A stretch of DNA of 64,000 bases from positions 1,384,868-1,448,867 of the forward strand of contig NZ_LR733265.1 of NCBI RefSeq assembly GCF_902506495.1. Reading direction: 5' to 3'. The translations under genes were made by a program, and so were the position numbers. Under the pieces are notes generated by a model. That model was not told where the DNA came from. It did no database searches and saw only the letters and a list, made by a program, of their open reading frames with translations. Source of the DNA: Pseudomonas sp. 8O (GTDB lineage: Bacteria; Pseudomonadota; Gammaproteobacteria; Pseudomonadales; Pseudomonadaceae). Numbering within the stretch: position 1 is the stretch's first letter; each line of letters begins with the position of its first letter. Below, in pieces: positions 51,973 through 60,048 of this stretch.

Positions 51973-52272
51973 TTACGGCTTGAGCTTGCCAGCACAGCTG
52001 CTGGAGGCATTCACCAGACGCTGCTGCATGGCAGGGTCAGGTGGTGATTGGCGGCTGATTTCCTGCAACTCGGCTTCGCTGAACTCCTGGCTGACCTTGG
52101 TCGCAGCGCAGTCGCAATAAGCGCGCAATTGTGGCTCCTCGTAGCCTGCCGGAGCGCCAGCGATGCACTGCTGAACGAACTCGGTCTTGGCATTATCCGA
52201 CCACTCGGCGGCGGAAACGGGCAGTGCCACGGCCAGCGGCAGGGCAAGGGCGAGCAGGTGACGATAAGTCAT
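51973..52272 (-). CDS. Small exported hypothetical protein
   Basis: A 99-residue protein with a signal peptide (MTYRHLLALALPLAVALPVSAA, cleavage after SAA). The mature domain of about 77 residues has four cysteines (QQCIAG, AYCDCAA and SSCAGK), possibly two disulfides. GGAG precedes the ATG. It lies between ltaE and glyA; P. aeruginosa has a small hypothetical gene in the same place. It has its own promoter region of about 238 bp shared with divergent ltaE. Function unknown. Confidence 0.7.
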   Translation of the reverse strand: MTYRHLLALALPLAVALPVSAAEWSDNAKTEFVQQCIAGAPAGYEEPQLRAYCDCAATKVSQEFSEAELQEISRQSPPDPAMQQRLVNASSSCAGKLKP

Positions 52273-52510
52273 GGGAAACTCCTTCTCTTGATTGCGGAGA
52301 GCGGATCGACTGCCGCCCTCTGGAAAGTGTGAGCCCCACAGCAAGCCACGAGTTCCATCTCCGGGCCGAACGGTTGGCCACGAACCGACCCGGCAGTACG
52401 CTTCAGCGCAACAACTCGTCGCCGCGACGGACGCCTGACCGACGGCCGCAGGGTAAAGTGAGCCCTTTGTCGGCAGACCCGCCGGCAGTTTTTTCAGAAG
52501 GAACGCGCCA

Positions 52511-53551
52511 ATGCCCGACAATGCCCAGCAATTCGCCAGCGACAACTACTCCGGCATCTGTCCCGAAGCCTGGGCCGCCATGGCCGAGGCCAACCAGGGC
52601 CACCAACGCGCTTACGGCGATGACGAATGGACCGCGCGCGCTGCAGATCACTTCCGCCGCCTGTTCGAGACCGACTGCGAAGTGTTCTTCGCCTTCAACG
52701 GCACCGCCGCCAATTCCCTGGCCCTGGCCTCGCTATGCCAGAGTTACCACAGCGTCATCTGCTCGGAAACCGCCCACGTCGAGACCGACGAATGCGGCGC
52801 GCCGGAGTTCTTCTCCAACGGTTCCAAACTGCTGCTGGCCAAGACCGACAACGGCAAACTGACGCCGCAAGCCATCCGCGAAATCGCCCTCAAGCGCCAG
52901 GACATCCACTACCCGAAACCGCGCGTGGTCACCCTCACCCAGGCCACCGAAGTCGGCACCGTGTACCGCCCGGAAGAAGTCCGCGCCATCAGCCAGGTCT
53001 GCAAGGAGCTGAATCTCAACCTGCACATGGACGGCGCGCGCTTCTCCAACGCCTGCGCCTTTCTTGGCTGCAGCCCGGCGGAGCTGACCTGGAAGGCTGG
53101 CGTCGATGTGCTGTGCTTCGGCGGCACCAAGAACGGCATGGCGGTAGGTGAAGCCATCGTCTTCTTCAACAAGGATCTGGCCGAAGACTTCGACTATCGC
53201 TGCAAGCAGGCCGGCCAGTTGGCCTCGAAGATGCGCTACCTCTCCGCGCCCTGGGTCGGCATCCTGCAGGACGATGCCTGGCTCAAGTACGCCAACCACG
53301 CCAACCGCTGCGCGCAGTTGCTGGCCGCGCTGGTCGAGGACGTGCCCGGTGTCAGCCTGATGTTCCCGGTGGAAGCCAACGGCGTGTTCCTGCAACTGTC
53401 GGAGCCGGCCATTGCCGCCCTCACCTCACGCGGCTGGCGCTTCTACACCTTCATCGGCGCGGGCGGCGCGCGCTTCATGTGCAGTTGGGATACCGACGAA
53501 GCCCGCGTGCGCCAACTGGCCGCCGATATCCGTGAAGTGATGAGCGCCTGA
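52511..53551 (+). CDS. ltaE: Low-specificity L-threonine aldolase
   Basis: A 346-residue PLP enzyme cleaving L-threonine and L-allo-threonine to glycine and acetaldehyde. The PLP lysine is in LCFGGTKNGMAVGEA near residues 201-215, and the N-terminal block reads FASDNYSGICPEAWAAM. AAGGA stands 8 bases before the ATG. It feeds glycine into, or drains it from, the glycine/serine node served by neighbouring glyA and the sox genes. It is divergent from the small exported gene and convergent with gbcB. Confidence 0.95.
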   Translation: MPDNAQQFASDNYSGICPEAWAAMAEANQGHQRAYGDDEWTARAADHFRRLFETDCEVFFAFNGTAANSLALASLCQSYHSVICSETAHVETDECGAPEFFSNGSKLLLAKTDNGKLTPQAIREIALKRQDIHYPKPRVVTLTQATEVGTVYRPEEVRAISQVCKELNLNLHMDGARFSNACAFLGCSPAELTWKAGVDVLCFGGTKNGMAVGEAIVFFNKDLAEDFDYRCKQAGQLASKMRYLSAPWVGILQDDAWLKYANHANRCAQLLAALVEDVPGVSLMFPVEANGVFLQLSEPAIAALTSRGWRFYTFIGAGGARFMCSWDTDEARVRQLAADIREVMSA

Positions 53552-53594
53552 GCGACGCCATGAAACACCCCTGGGAGGGGCTTGAGCCGCGACC

Positions 53595-53652
53595 GTAGCC
53601 CGGATGAAATCCGGGGAGATCGATCAATCGCCCCGGATTTCATCCGAGCTAC
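53595..53652. repeat. GTAGCCCGGATGAAATCCGG inverted repeat, copy 5
   Basis: Variant of the five-copy family with AAATCC replacing CAATCC in both arms, so the pairing is conserved by a compensatory change (GATGAAATCC versus GGATTTCATC). A GTAGGGTGCGCTGCGCGCAC repeat follows at 53660. The spacer between ltaE and gbcB holds nothing else. Confidence 0.8.
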
Positions 53653-53704
53653 AGCCCCGTAGGGTGCGCTGCGCGCACCAGCGCCCTCCGATCTAACGTG
53701 ACGA

Positions 53705-54808
53705 TCAATAGTCGATCGCCACATCCCCTTTCGGCACGCTGCAGCACGACAGGATGTAGCCCTCGGCCACATCCTCGTCGGTGATGCCACCGTTGTGCTC
53801 CATCTCCACTTCGCCCGCCGTCTTCATCACCTTGCAGGTACCGCAGATGCCCATGCCGCAGGCCTTGGGAATATGCAGACCAAGCTTGGCGGCAGCTGCA
53901 TGCACGGTTTCACCGGGCACCACGCGAATGCTCTTGCCGGTGCTGATGAATTCCACCTGGTGCAGGTCGGCCAGCGGCACATCCGGCGCATCGGCCGCCT
54001 CGGCCGCCAACTCCTTGACCTCGGCGCGAATCTCCGGCGGCGTCGGGCCGAAGGCCTCTTCGTGATAACGACTCATATCGTAGCCATTACCTTGCAGCAG
54101 GTGCTTGATCGCGCCCATGTAGGGGGTGGGGCCGCAGCAGAAGATCTCGCGTTCAAGGTAATCGGGGGCGATCAGTTCGAGCATGCGCTGATTGAGATAA
54201 CCGCGGTAACCGGCCCAGGACTCCCCCAACCCATGCTTCTCGCAGATGATGTGCAGGCTGAAATTGTTGATGCGCGCGGCCATGTGCTCCAGCTCACGCT
54301 GGTAGATGATGTCCTTGGGCGAGCGAGCACTGTGCACGAAGACCATATCGACATTGGCGTTGGTGTCATAGAACCAGCGCGCCATCGACATCACCGGGGT
54401 GATGCCGACACCGCCGGAAAGAAACAGCACCTTGTCAGTGGGGAAATCGATGGCATTGAACAGACCCACCGGCCCATGCACTGGCACCTCGTCGCCTTCC
54501 TTGAGGTTGTCGTGCAGCCAGTTCGACACCTTGCCGCCCGGCACCCGCTTGATGGTGATGGAGAAGCTGTAAGGCACCGAAGGCGAACTGGAGATGGTGT
54601 AGGAACGCATGATCGGCTGGCCGTCGATCTCCAACTCCAGGGTGACGAACTGCCCCGGCTTGAAGAAGAACAGCACTGGCTGATCAGCCATGAAGCAGAA
54701 GGTGCGCACGTCCCAGGTTTCCTGGATCACCTTGACGCAACGCACCAGGTGGCGACCGTTGGTCCAGGTCTGCGTCGTAACCGGATTGAGGAAGGCGTTG
54801 GTGCTCAT
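53705..54808 (-). CDS. gbcB: Glycine betaine demethylase reductase subunit GbcB
   Basis: A 367-residue electron-transfer protein. In order: ferredoxin-NADP-reductase-like FAD domain (about 15-115, with MRSYTISSSPS), an NAD domain (about 120-245, with LFLSGGVGITPVMSMARW), and a C-terminal plant-type 2Fe-2S domain (about 280-367) with CGMGICGTC and a distant cysteine in SCCSVP. It supplies electrons from NADH to GbcA. GGAG lies before the ATG. It is divergent from gbcA across 314 bp. Confidence 0.95.
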   Translation of the reverse strand: MSTNAFLNPVTTQTWTNGRHLVRCVKVIQETWDVRTFCFMADQPVLFFFKPGQFVTLELEIDGQPIMRSYTISSSPSVPYSFSITIKRVPGGKVSNWLHDNLKEGDEVPVHGPVGLFNAIDFPTDKVLFLSGGVGITPVMSMARWFYDTNANVDMVFVHSARSPKDIIYQRELEHMAARINNFSLHIICEKHGLGESWAGYRGYLNQRMLELIAPDYLEREIFCCGPTPYMGAIKHLLQGNGYDMSRYHEEAFGPTPPEIRAEVKELAAEAADAPDVPLADLHQVEFISTGKSIRVVPGETVHAAAAKLGLHIPKACGMGICGTCKVMKTAGEVEMEHNGGITDEDVAEGYILSCCSVPKGDVAIDY

Positions 54809-54887
54809 GAACGGCTCTCCACGCGGCCGGATATCGGCCTATATGCGGCGGATTGTGCGAAAGGCTGCTGGCGATCATTTATCTACC

Positions 54888-54965
54888 TGCGACATCCGCA
54901 TGCTTATCGCGACCTGCCCGATAGCGCGGGGCCTGGCGCGTCGGAAACAAATCCGGCCATGTCGC
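54888..54965. promoter_or_regulatory. GCGACAT half-sites in the gbcA-gbcB divergent region
   Basis: TGCGACAT at 54888-54895, TATCGCGACC near 54905-54914 and ATGTCGCC at 54959-54966 occur in the divergent promoter region 54809-55122. They share GCGACAT/TGTCGC with the glyA palindrome at 51404. Likely targets of GbdR-type regulators that induce gbcAB on dimethylglycine or betaine; this is inferred. Confidence 0.4.
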
Positions 54966-55122
54966 CCATGGATAAGGTTTTACCTGTTGCCGGCTCCACA
55001 CTCCGCTCAACCAAGCATGCACGCCCATTGCAGGCGGCAGCGATTGATCGAGACCTTGCGGCACATACCGTATCAGCCACTAATTCCGGCGGGCGCAGAG
55101 CGCTCGCCAATGAGGAGCCACC

Positions 55123-56415
55123 ATGGATTGCACCCAAAACCTGAGCCTGGGCGACCCGCTGGAGCCTGCCCGCAAGGCGACCGCGCAAATGCTGCACGAG
55201 CGCGACCGCACATTCTCCCTGCCGCAGCCTTTCTACAGCGATGAGCGCCTGTTCCAGGTCGACATGCAGGAGATTTTCCACAAGGAATGGTTGATCGCCG
55301 GCATGACCTGCGAAATCCCGGCCAAAGGCAACTTCCTGACCCTGCAGATCGGCGATAACCCGATTCTGGTCATTCGCGGCGCCGAAGGGCAGATCCACGC
55401 CTTCCATAACGTCTGCCGTCACCGTGGATCGCGCCTGTGTGTATCGGACAAGGGCAAGGTCGCCAAGCTGGTATGCCCTTACCACCAGTGGACCTACGAG
55501 CTGGACGGCCGCCTGCTGTTCGCCGGCAGCGAAATGGGCGCCGACTTCGACCTCAAGGACTACAGCCTGAAACCGGTGCAGTGCAAGACCGCCGGCGGCT
55601 ACATCTTCATCTCCCTGGCGGAAAACCCGCCGGCCATCGACGAGTTCCTCGCCACCCTGGCGCACTACATGGAACCCTACGACATGGAGAACGCCAAGGT
55701 GGCCGTGCAGACCACCCTGATGGAAAAAGCCAACTGGAAACTGGTGCTCGAGAACAACCGCGAGTGCTACCACTGCAATGGCTCGCACCCGGAACTGCTC
55801 AACACCCTGCTGGAATGGGATGACGTCACCGACCCGCGCGCCAGCCAGGCGTTCAAGGATCAGGTCGCCGAATGCACCACCCGCTGGGACAAGGACAACA
55901 TCCCCTACGCCCACGCCAGCTTCGGCCTGCGCAACCGCATCGTGCGCATGCCCCTGCTCAAGGGCACCGTGTCCATGACCATGGATGGCAAGCAGGGCTG
56001 CAAGAAACTGATGGGTCGCATCACCGACCCGGACCTGGGCTCCATGCGCATCCTGCACCTGCCGCATTCGTGGAACCACTGCATGGGCGACCACATGATC
56101 GTCTTCACCGTGTGGCCGATCAGCGCGCAGCAAACCATGGTCACCACCAAGTGGCTGGTGCACAAGGACGCCGTTGAAGGCGTCGACTACGACGTTGCCC
56201 GCCTGCGCCAGGTGTGGGACGCCACCAACGACCAGGATCGCCGCCTGGCCGAGGAAAACCAGCGCGGCATCAACTCCACTGCCTACCAGCCGGGCCCGTA
56301 CTCCAAGACCTACGAGTTCGGCGTGATCAACTTCGTCGACTGGTACAGCGAGCGCATGCTCAACAACCTCGGCGACACCCCGGCGCAATCGCTGCGCCAG
56401 GTAGCGGGTGAATGA
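55123..56415 (+). CDS. gbcA: Glycine betaine demethylase oxygenase subunit GbcA
   Basis: A 430-residue Rieske oxygenase that removes a methyl group from glycine betaine, giving dimethylglycine and formaldehyde. The Rieske cluster motif is CRH near residues 97-99 and CPYHQW near 117-122. The mononuclear iron residues lie in NNRECYHCNGSHPE near 211-224. GAGGAG stands before the ATG. It begins the betaine-to-glycine route finished by soxBDAG; the dimethylglycine oxidase step (dgcAB) is not in this window. A 25-codon frame overlaps its stop. Confidence 0.95.
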   Translation: MDCTQNLSLGDPLEPARKATAQMLHERDRTFSLPQPFYSDERLFQVDMQEIFHKEWLIAGMTCEIPAKGNFLTLQIGDNPILVIRGAEGQIHAFHNVCRHRGSRLCVSDKGKVAKLVCPYHQWTYELDGRLLFAGSEMGADFDLKDYSLKPVQCKTAGGYIFISLAENPPAIDEFLATLAHYMEPYDMENAKVAVQTTLMEKANWKLVLENNRECYHCNGSHPELLNTLLEWDDVTDPRASQAFKDQVAECTTRWDKDNIPYAHASFGLRNRIVRMPLLKGTVSMTMDGKQGCKKLMGRITDPDLGSMRILHLPHSWNHCMGDHMIVFTVWPISAQQTMVTTKWLVHKDAVEGVDYDVARLRQVWDATNDQDRRLAEENQRGINSTAYQPGPYSKTYEFGVINFVDWYSERMLNNLGDTPAQSLRQVAGE

Positions 56416-56489
56416 TGACGCTCAGCCTGCTGGTAGTGATCGGGCTGGCAGCCTATGGCCTGCTGGCCTGTCGGCCAGAGCACGACTGA
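56412..56489 (+). CDS. Possible 25-residue membrane peptide coupled to gbcA
   Basis: MMTLSLLVVIGLAAYGLLAC followed by RPEHD, read from an ATG overlapping the gbcA stop as ATGA, so translation could be coupled. The sequence is one hydrophobic helix (residues 3-20) with a charged tail. It is short and chance cannot be excluded. The gbcA terminator-like hairpin begins 11 bases after its stop, which fits its being the last cistron of the transcript. Confidence 0.4.
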   Translation: MMTLSLLVVIGLAAYGLLACRPEHD

Positions 56490-56500
56490 TTTTGCATGCC

Positions 56501-56524
56501 CCCGGCATCCTCGCGGATGCCGGG
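56501..56524 (+). terminator. Hairpin after gbcA
   Basis: CCCGGCATCC-TCGC-GGATGCCGGG, a perfect 10-bp stem followed by TCTTAC. The T run is weak, so termination may be partial. Confidence 0.65.
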
Positions 56525-56544
56525 TCTTACATGCCACTGCAAAC

Positions 56545-56570
56545 TGCAGGAGCGGCTTTAGCCGCGAAAC
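56545..56570. repeat. REP-like unit
   Basis: GCAGGAGCGGCTTTAGCCGC then GAAAC, a single REP-like unit between the gbcA hairpin and the accessory region. The rest of 56571-56736 shows no gene. Confidence 0.6.
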
Positions 56571-56736
56571 TTACCGCCTTCCAGTAGAACTCGAATCATT
56601 CTCTCGGAATGCTCATTCAGCACGACACATCTTGTCGCGCCCCTGTCACAGACTCAGCCCTGACTATCCACCGATCCAGTGCCGATTTTAGCTAGCACAA
56701 AGCCATCAAAGATGGTTAAAGTGCCATCAGCATGAC

Positions 56737-56752
56737 GCCGGTAAACCGGCGA
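56737..56752 (+). promoter_or_regulatory. Palindrome CGCCGG-TAAA-CCGGCG upstream of the WYL regulator
   Basis: A perfect 6-bp inverted repeat with 4-base spacer, ending 27 bases before the WYL gene ATG. It could be an autoregulatory operator or a 5' leader hairpin. Confidence 0.4.
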
Positions 56753-56779
56753 AAGGATCAACGAGACAAGGCTGTTGTC

Positions 56780-57784
56780 ATGCCCGAAGCGAAAGACACA
56801 CTGCTCAGGCTTTTTAGTCTGCTGCGCCTGATACCTGAGTACCCTCGCTACAGCACCGCCCCAACGCTTCACGAAAAACTTCGTGACCGCGGTTTCTACG
56901 TTGATCTACGCACCGTACAGCGCGACCTGCAGAGGCTCTCCGGGCCGTTCTCGCTGATCGACGAGGAAGAAGGCGGCCGCAAACAGTGGAGCCACGCCAA
57001 GAACGCCGCGCTGGATCTGCGCGACATGGAGCCGGCCACTGCCCTGGCGCTCTACCTCGCCGAAGGGCACCTGAAGAACCTGCTGCCGCAAAGCGTACTC
57101 GACCTGCTCGGTCCGCAGTTCAACAAGGCGCGCAACTACCTGGGCGAACTTGGCGAGAACAGCCTGGCGCAGTGGGCGCAATGCGTACGCACGCTACCCA
57201 ACGGCAAGGCCCTACAGCCCGCAGAAGTGAGCCCGGCGGTGTGGCAAGAAACCTCCACCGCCCTGCTCGAACGCAAGCAATTGCTCGTCAGCTACCTGAG
57301 CCGCAGCAAAGCCGAAGCCAAACAACTGCTCATTCACCCTGCTGGCATGGTTTCGCGTCATTCAATCAGCTACCTGATCGCCAGCGTCGACGGCTACGAC
57401 GATCTGCGCCAGTTCGCCTTGCACCGAATCCAACAAGCCGAATGCCTGAGCAAACCCGCCCGCGAACGCCCCGACTTCGAGATCAACAACTACATCCGCC
57501 AGGACCTCAACACCGCAGCCCCCATCGAACAGGTGGAACTGGTCGCCGACGTCGCTCCCCAAATCGCCTGGCTACTCGGCGAAACCCCGCTGAGCCCGGA
57601 GCAAAGCTTGGAACCGCTGCCCGACAGCGACTGGCAACGCTTGCGCGCCAAGGTTCCGGATGATCAGGAGACGCTGTGGTGGGTGTTTGGGTTGGGGGAG
57701 AACGTGAGGGTGCTGGAACCTTCGCACTGGGCCACGAACGTTCAGAGCAGGGCCGCCAAAGTGAAGGCGCTATATGCACGCTAA
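56780..57784 (+). CDS. WYL-domain transcriptional regulator
   Basis: A 334-residue regulator. The N-terminal winged helix (about residues 3-70) has TLHEKLRDRGFYVDLRTVQRDLQRL, typical of YafY-type HTH. A central WYL domain (about 150-235) holds LLIHPAGMVSRHSISYLIASVDGYDDLRQFALHRI split over the ligand fold, and a C-terminal WCX-like part runs to 334. WYL regulators often sit upstream of phage-defence genes and repress them (BrxR and CapW are known examples). It is 146 bp before the dynamin-like gene on the same strand. The start used is the ATG at 56780 with AAGG upstream; a frame extension to 56732 overlaps the palindrome. Confidence 0.88.
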   Translation: MPEAKDTLLRLFSLLRLIPEYPRYSTAPTLHEKLRDRGFYVDLRTVQRDLQRLSGPFSLIDEEEGGRKQWSHAKNAALDLRDMEPATALALYLAEGHLKNLLPQSVLDLLGPQFNKARNYLGELGENSLAQWAQCVRTLPNGKALQPAEVSPAVWQETSTALLERKQLLVSYLSRSKAEAKQLLIHPAGMVSRHSISYLIASVDGYDDLRQFALHRIQQAECLSKPARERPDFEINNYIRQDLNTAAPIEQVELVADVAPQIAWLLGETPLSPEQSLEPLPDSDWQRLRAKVPDDQETLWWVFGLGENVRVLEPSHWATNVQSRAAKVKALYAR

Positions 57785-57930
57785 GGCCCCCGACAAACAA
57801 ACTGGACAGCAGAAACATCATAAAGACGACTTGAACCAATAGCATCGCGGCAGCGGTTAAGTAATCAAAAGATCCATTCCCAGACCAATATATCAGCCAG
57901 ACATTGAGCAAATTCCGGTAGGAGTAGTTA

Positions 57931-60048
57931 ATGAAAGCCCCTCTAATCAAAGACATGGAAAACGCTGTAGCAGGCGTGCTCAAGATCTCAGCCGAGCTGA
58001 AAACCCGTAGCAATCCCCGTCCAGCCTTGGTCTCGATACTCCGCAAACTGCGAATCGCTCGCGAGCTCTCTTCGGTCTACTACATCTGCGTAGCGGGCAG
58101 CCAAAGTGCCGGCAAAACCCGCCTGATCCGCGAACTCTACGAACTGGGCGAAGGCTGGCTCGCAGACAACCAAGGCCGCGGCGAGCGCATCCCAGTGTTC
58201 ATCCTCGAAAAGGACTGCGACACCCCCTACGCCGTAGTCGTCAAATACGATACCCAAGGCAACGAACAGGAAGAAAAGATCTCCCAGGACGCGTTCCGAG
58301 CGCTGATCAGCGGCTACGACAGCTCCGGTGACCTCGACTGTCTGTTCCCCAAACTCTACGTCCCACGCCGCTACTTCGACGGCCAGCGCTGCGGCTTCGT
58401 TCTGCTCCCAGGCTACGAAATGTTGAACCCGGACAACGTTGAGTGGCAGGGTCTAATGAGACACACCCTGGTTCACTCCCTGGGTAGCATCCTGGTCACC
58501 GACCGCACCCGTGTCGCCGACAACAGCCAGAAGCAGATCCTCAACGACCTGGTTGCCCGCTACTTCCCCGATCGCAAACCTGCCATCGCCGTTACCAAGA
58601 CCGAAACGCTCACCCCAGGGCAGATGGATGAACTGGCAGGCACCGTGACTGAAGTCTTCCAGATCCGCTCCGATGAGCAAGATCGTATAATCTTCACTGG
58701 CGTCGGCGACAAAGCCTACCGCTCCGCCTGGACCAGCCAACTCATTCAGGTCATCAACAAATACGCGCTGTCCGCCGGTGGCTCGGACGCAGGCCGTCTG
58801 CGTGAACTGGAAAGGCTGCTGGACACGGAATTGGCAACGGTCAAGGCAGCTCTGGAAGTCGAACTGGACGCACAGAGCATCAGTGAACACCTGACCGAGC
58901 GCCAGGCCGAGCGCATGCGAGAGGCGTTCACCAAGGCGTCAGAGCGCTATCGGAACCGTTATGCCAAACGGCTTCGCGAGCACACCTATAGCTATCTTGG
59001 TCAGGTCAAGGACATCGCAGAGAAGAAGTACAACGACGAAGAAGAGGGCTTTACCAACAAACTCAAGCACGCAGCGAATTTCCTCACGCTGCAGTCCGGT
59101 GAAAACGAGACCCGCTTCAGGTCGCGAATCATCGACTGCTGGTGCAACGGCACAAGCACTCTGCAATCCCCACTGGAATCCGACTACCTAGCCATCTCCG
59201 ACATGTCCGCGAAAGAGCTTGGCATTCAAGAGATCAAGCCCTCGGAGCTCGCCGCGATCAAACATGAGGGCTTGGACAAACTGCTGGGTTACGAGGGGGC
59301 TTCTCTCGAGGTGCCTGCGGTGGTGCCCGAGGAACTGCAACACGATCTGCGCCTGCTGCTTTCCAAGGGTGTTGCTACCACCAATGACGTATCGCGGTTC
59401 AAGGCGGAGCATGTCGAGGAGGTGCTCAAAGCACTGCCCGCAATGACCATGGAATACTTTCGCCTCAATCAGGCAGTTGCTATTCGCACCCCTGAATTGG
59501 CCCGCACCGAACTAGAAACCTTCGACTTCGGCAAGCTGGCCTCGTCGATCCAGCAAGACCTACCCAAGGTAACCGCCTCAGCCAAACCACTGCTCAGTAC
59601 CCTGGCGGCGATCCTGGCAGTGGACGTGGCTATCGACGGTTCCATCGATACCATTCCGGCCATCGCGGGCACGCTGACGGGCGGCCAGACCGCCGCTGCT
59701 TCACTGGGTGCTTCGTTGTCGATGGCAGCAGCCGGCGCAATCACCCTGGGCTTCATTGCCTATCGCGGTGCCACCGAAATTCAGCGCTACGACGCCGCCC
59801 GCAAAGGTTTCATCGCCGAGAGCCTCAATCAATTCGCCGAAGCCCACATTCAGAAAGGCCTGGAGCTCTACGACGATCTGATGGAAACCCTCGAAGAGCG
59901 CCTGGTACGCAACCTGCGAGTGGCCTATGGCCTCGGTGCCGACCTAACGGTAAAAGACGCGCTGGCGCGGGGATTGACGCGCCTAGAGCACGCTCGGGTG
60001 AACCTGGTCAAAGCCATCGACGATGCGCAAAGTCGCCATGTGGCTTGA
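57931..60048 (+). CDS. Dynamin-like GTPase A
   Basis: A 705-residue P-loop protein. Residues 56-63 read GSQSAGKT, close to the dynamin P-loop GxQSxGKS. A G3-like LLPGYE lies near 159-164, where dynamins have DLPG. The G4-like TKTE is near 223-226. A long helical middle part (about 290-545, with coiled-coil heptads such as ERQAERMREAFTKASERYRN) follows. A glycine/alanine-rich hydrophobic segment (about 548-610) could insert in membrane like a dynamin paddle, and a helical C-terminus closes. GGAG precedes the ATG. It overlaps the next GTPase gene by 11 bases. I do not recognise a named protein. A membrane-remodelling role is inferred from fold hints. Confidence 0.75.
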   Translation: MKAPLIKDMENAVAGVLKISAELKTRSNPRPALVSILRKLRIARELSSVYYICVAGSQSAGKTRLIRELYELGEGWLADNQGRGERIPVFILEKDCDTPYAVVVKYDTQGNEQEEKISQDAFRALISGYDSSGDLDCLFPKLYVPRRYFDGQRCGFVLLPGYEMLNPDNVEWQGLMRHTLVHSLGSILVTDRTRVADNSQKQILNDLVARYFPDRKPAIAVTKTETLTPGQMDELAGTVTEVFQIRSDEQDRIIFTGVGDKAYRSAWTSQLIQVINKYALSAGGSDAGRLRELERLLDTELATVKAALEVELDAQSISEHLTERQAERMREAFTKASERYRNRYAKRLREHTYSYLGQVKDIAEKKYNDEEEGFTNKLKHAANFLTLQSGENETRFRSRIIDCWCNGTSTLQSPLESDYLAISDMSAKELGIQEIKPSELAAIKHEGLDKLLGYEGASLEVPAVVPEELQHDLRLLLSKGVATTNDVSRFKAEHVEEVLKALPAMTMEYFRLNQAVAIRTPELARTELETFDFGKLASSIQQDLPKVTASAKPLLSTLAAILAVDVAIDGSIDTIPAIAGTLTGGQTAAASLGASLSMAAAGAITLGFIAYRGATEIQRYDAARKGFIAESLNQFAEAHIQKGLELYDDLMETLEERLVRNLRVAYGLGADLTVKDALARGLTRLEHARVNLVKAIDDAQSRHVA

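Noticed and set aside
51735..51983. 82-codon frame in the gap before glyA
   Set aside because: It runs across the diverged repeats, has no ribosome-binding site and ends inside the exported protein gene on the other strand.
57507..58046. 179-codon minus-strand frame with a hydrophobic middle, in the gap between the WYL and GTPase A genes
   Set aside because: The hydrophobic stretch comes from the AT-richer 146-bp gap, both ends are antisense to certain genes, and no ribosome-binding site was found; a small antisense membrane peptide cannot be fully excluded.
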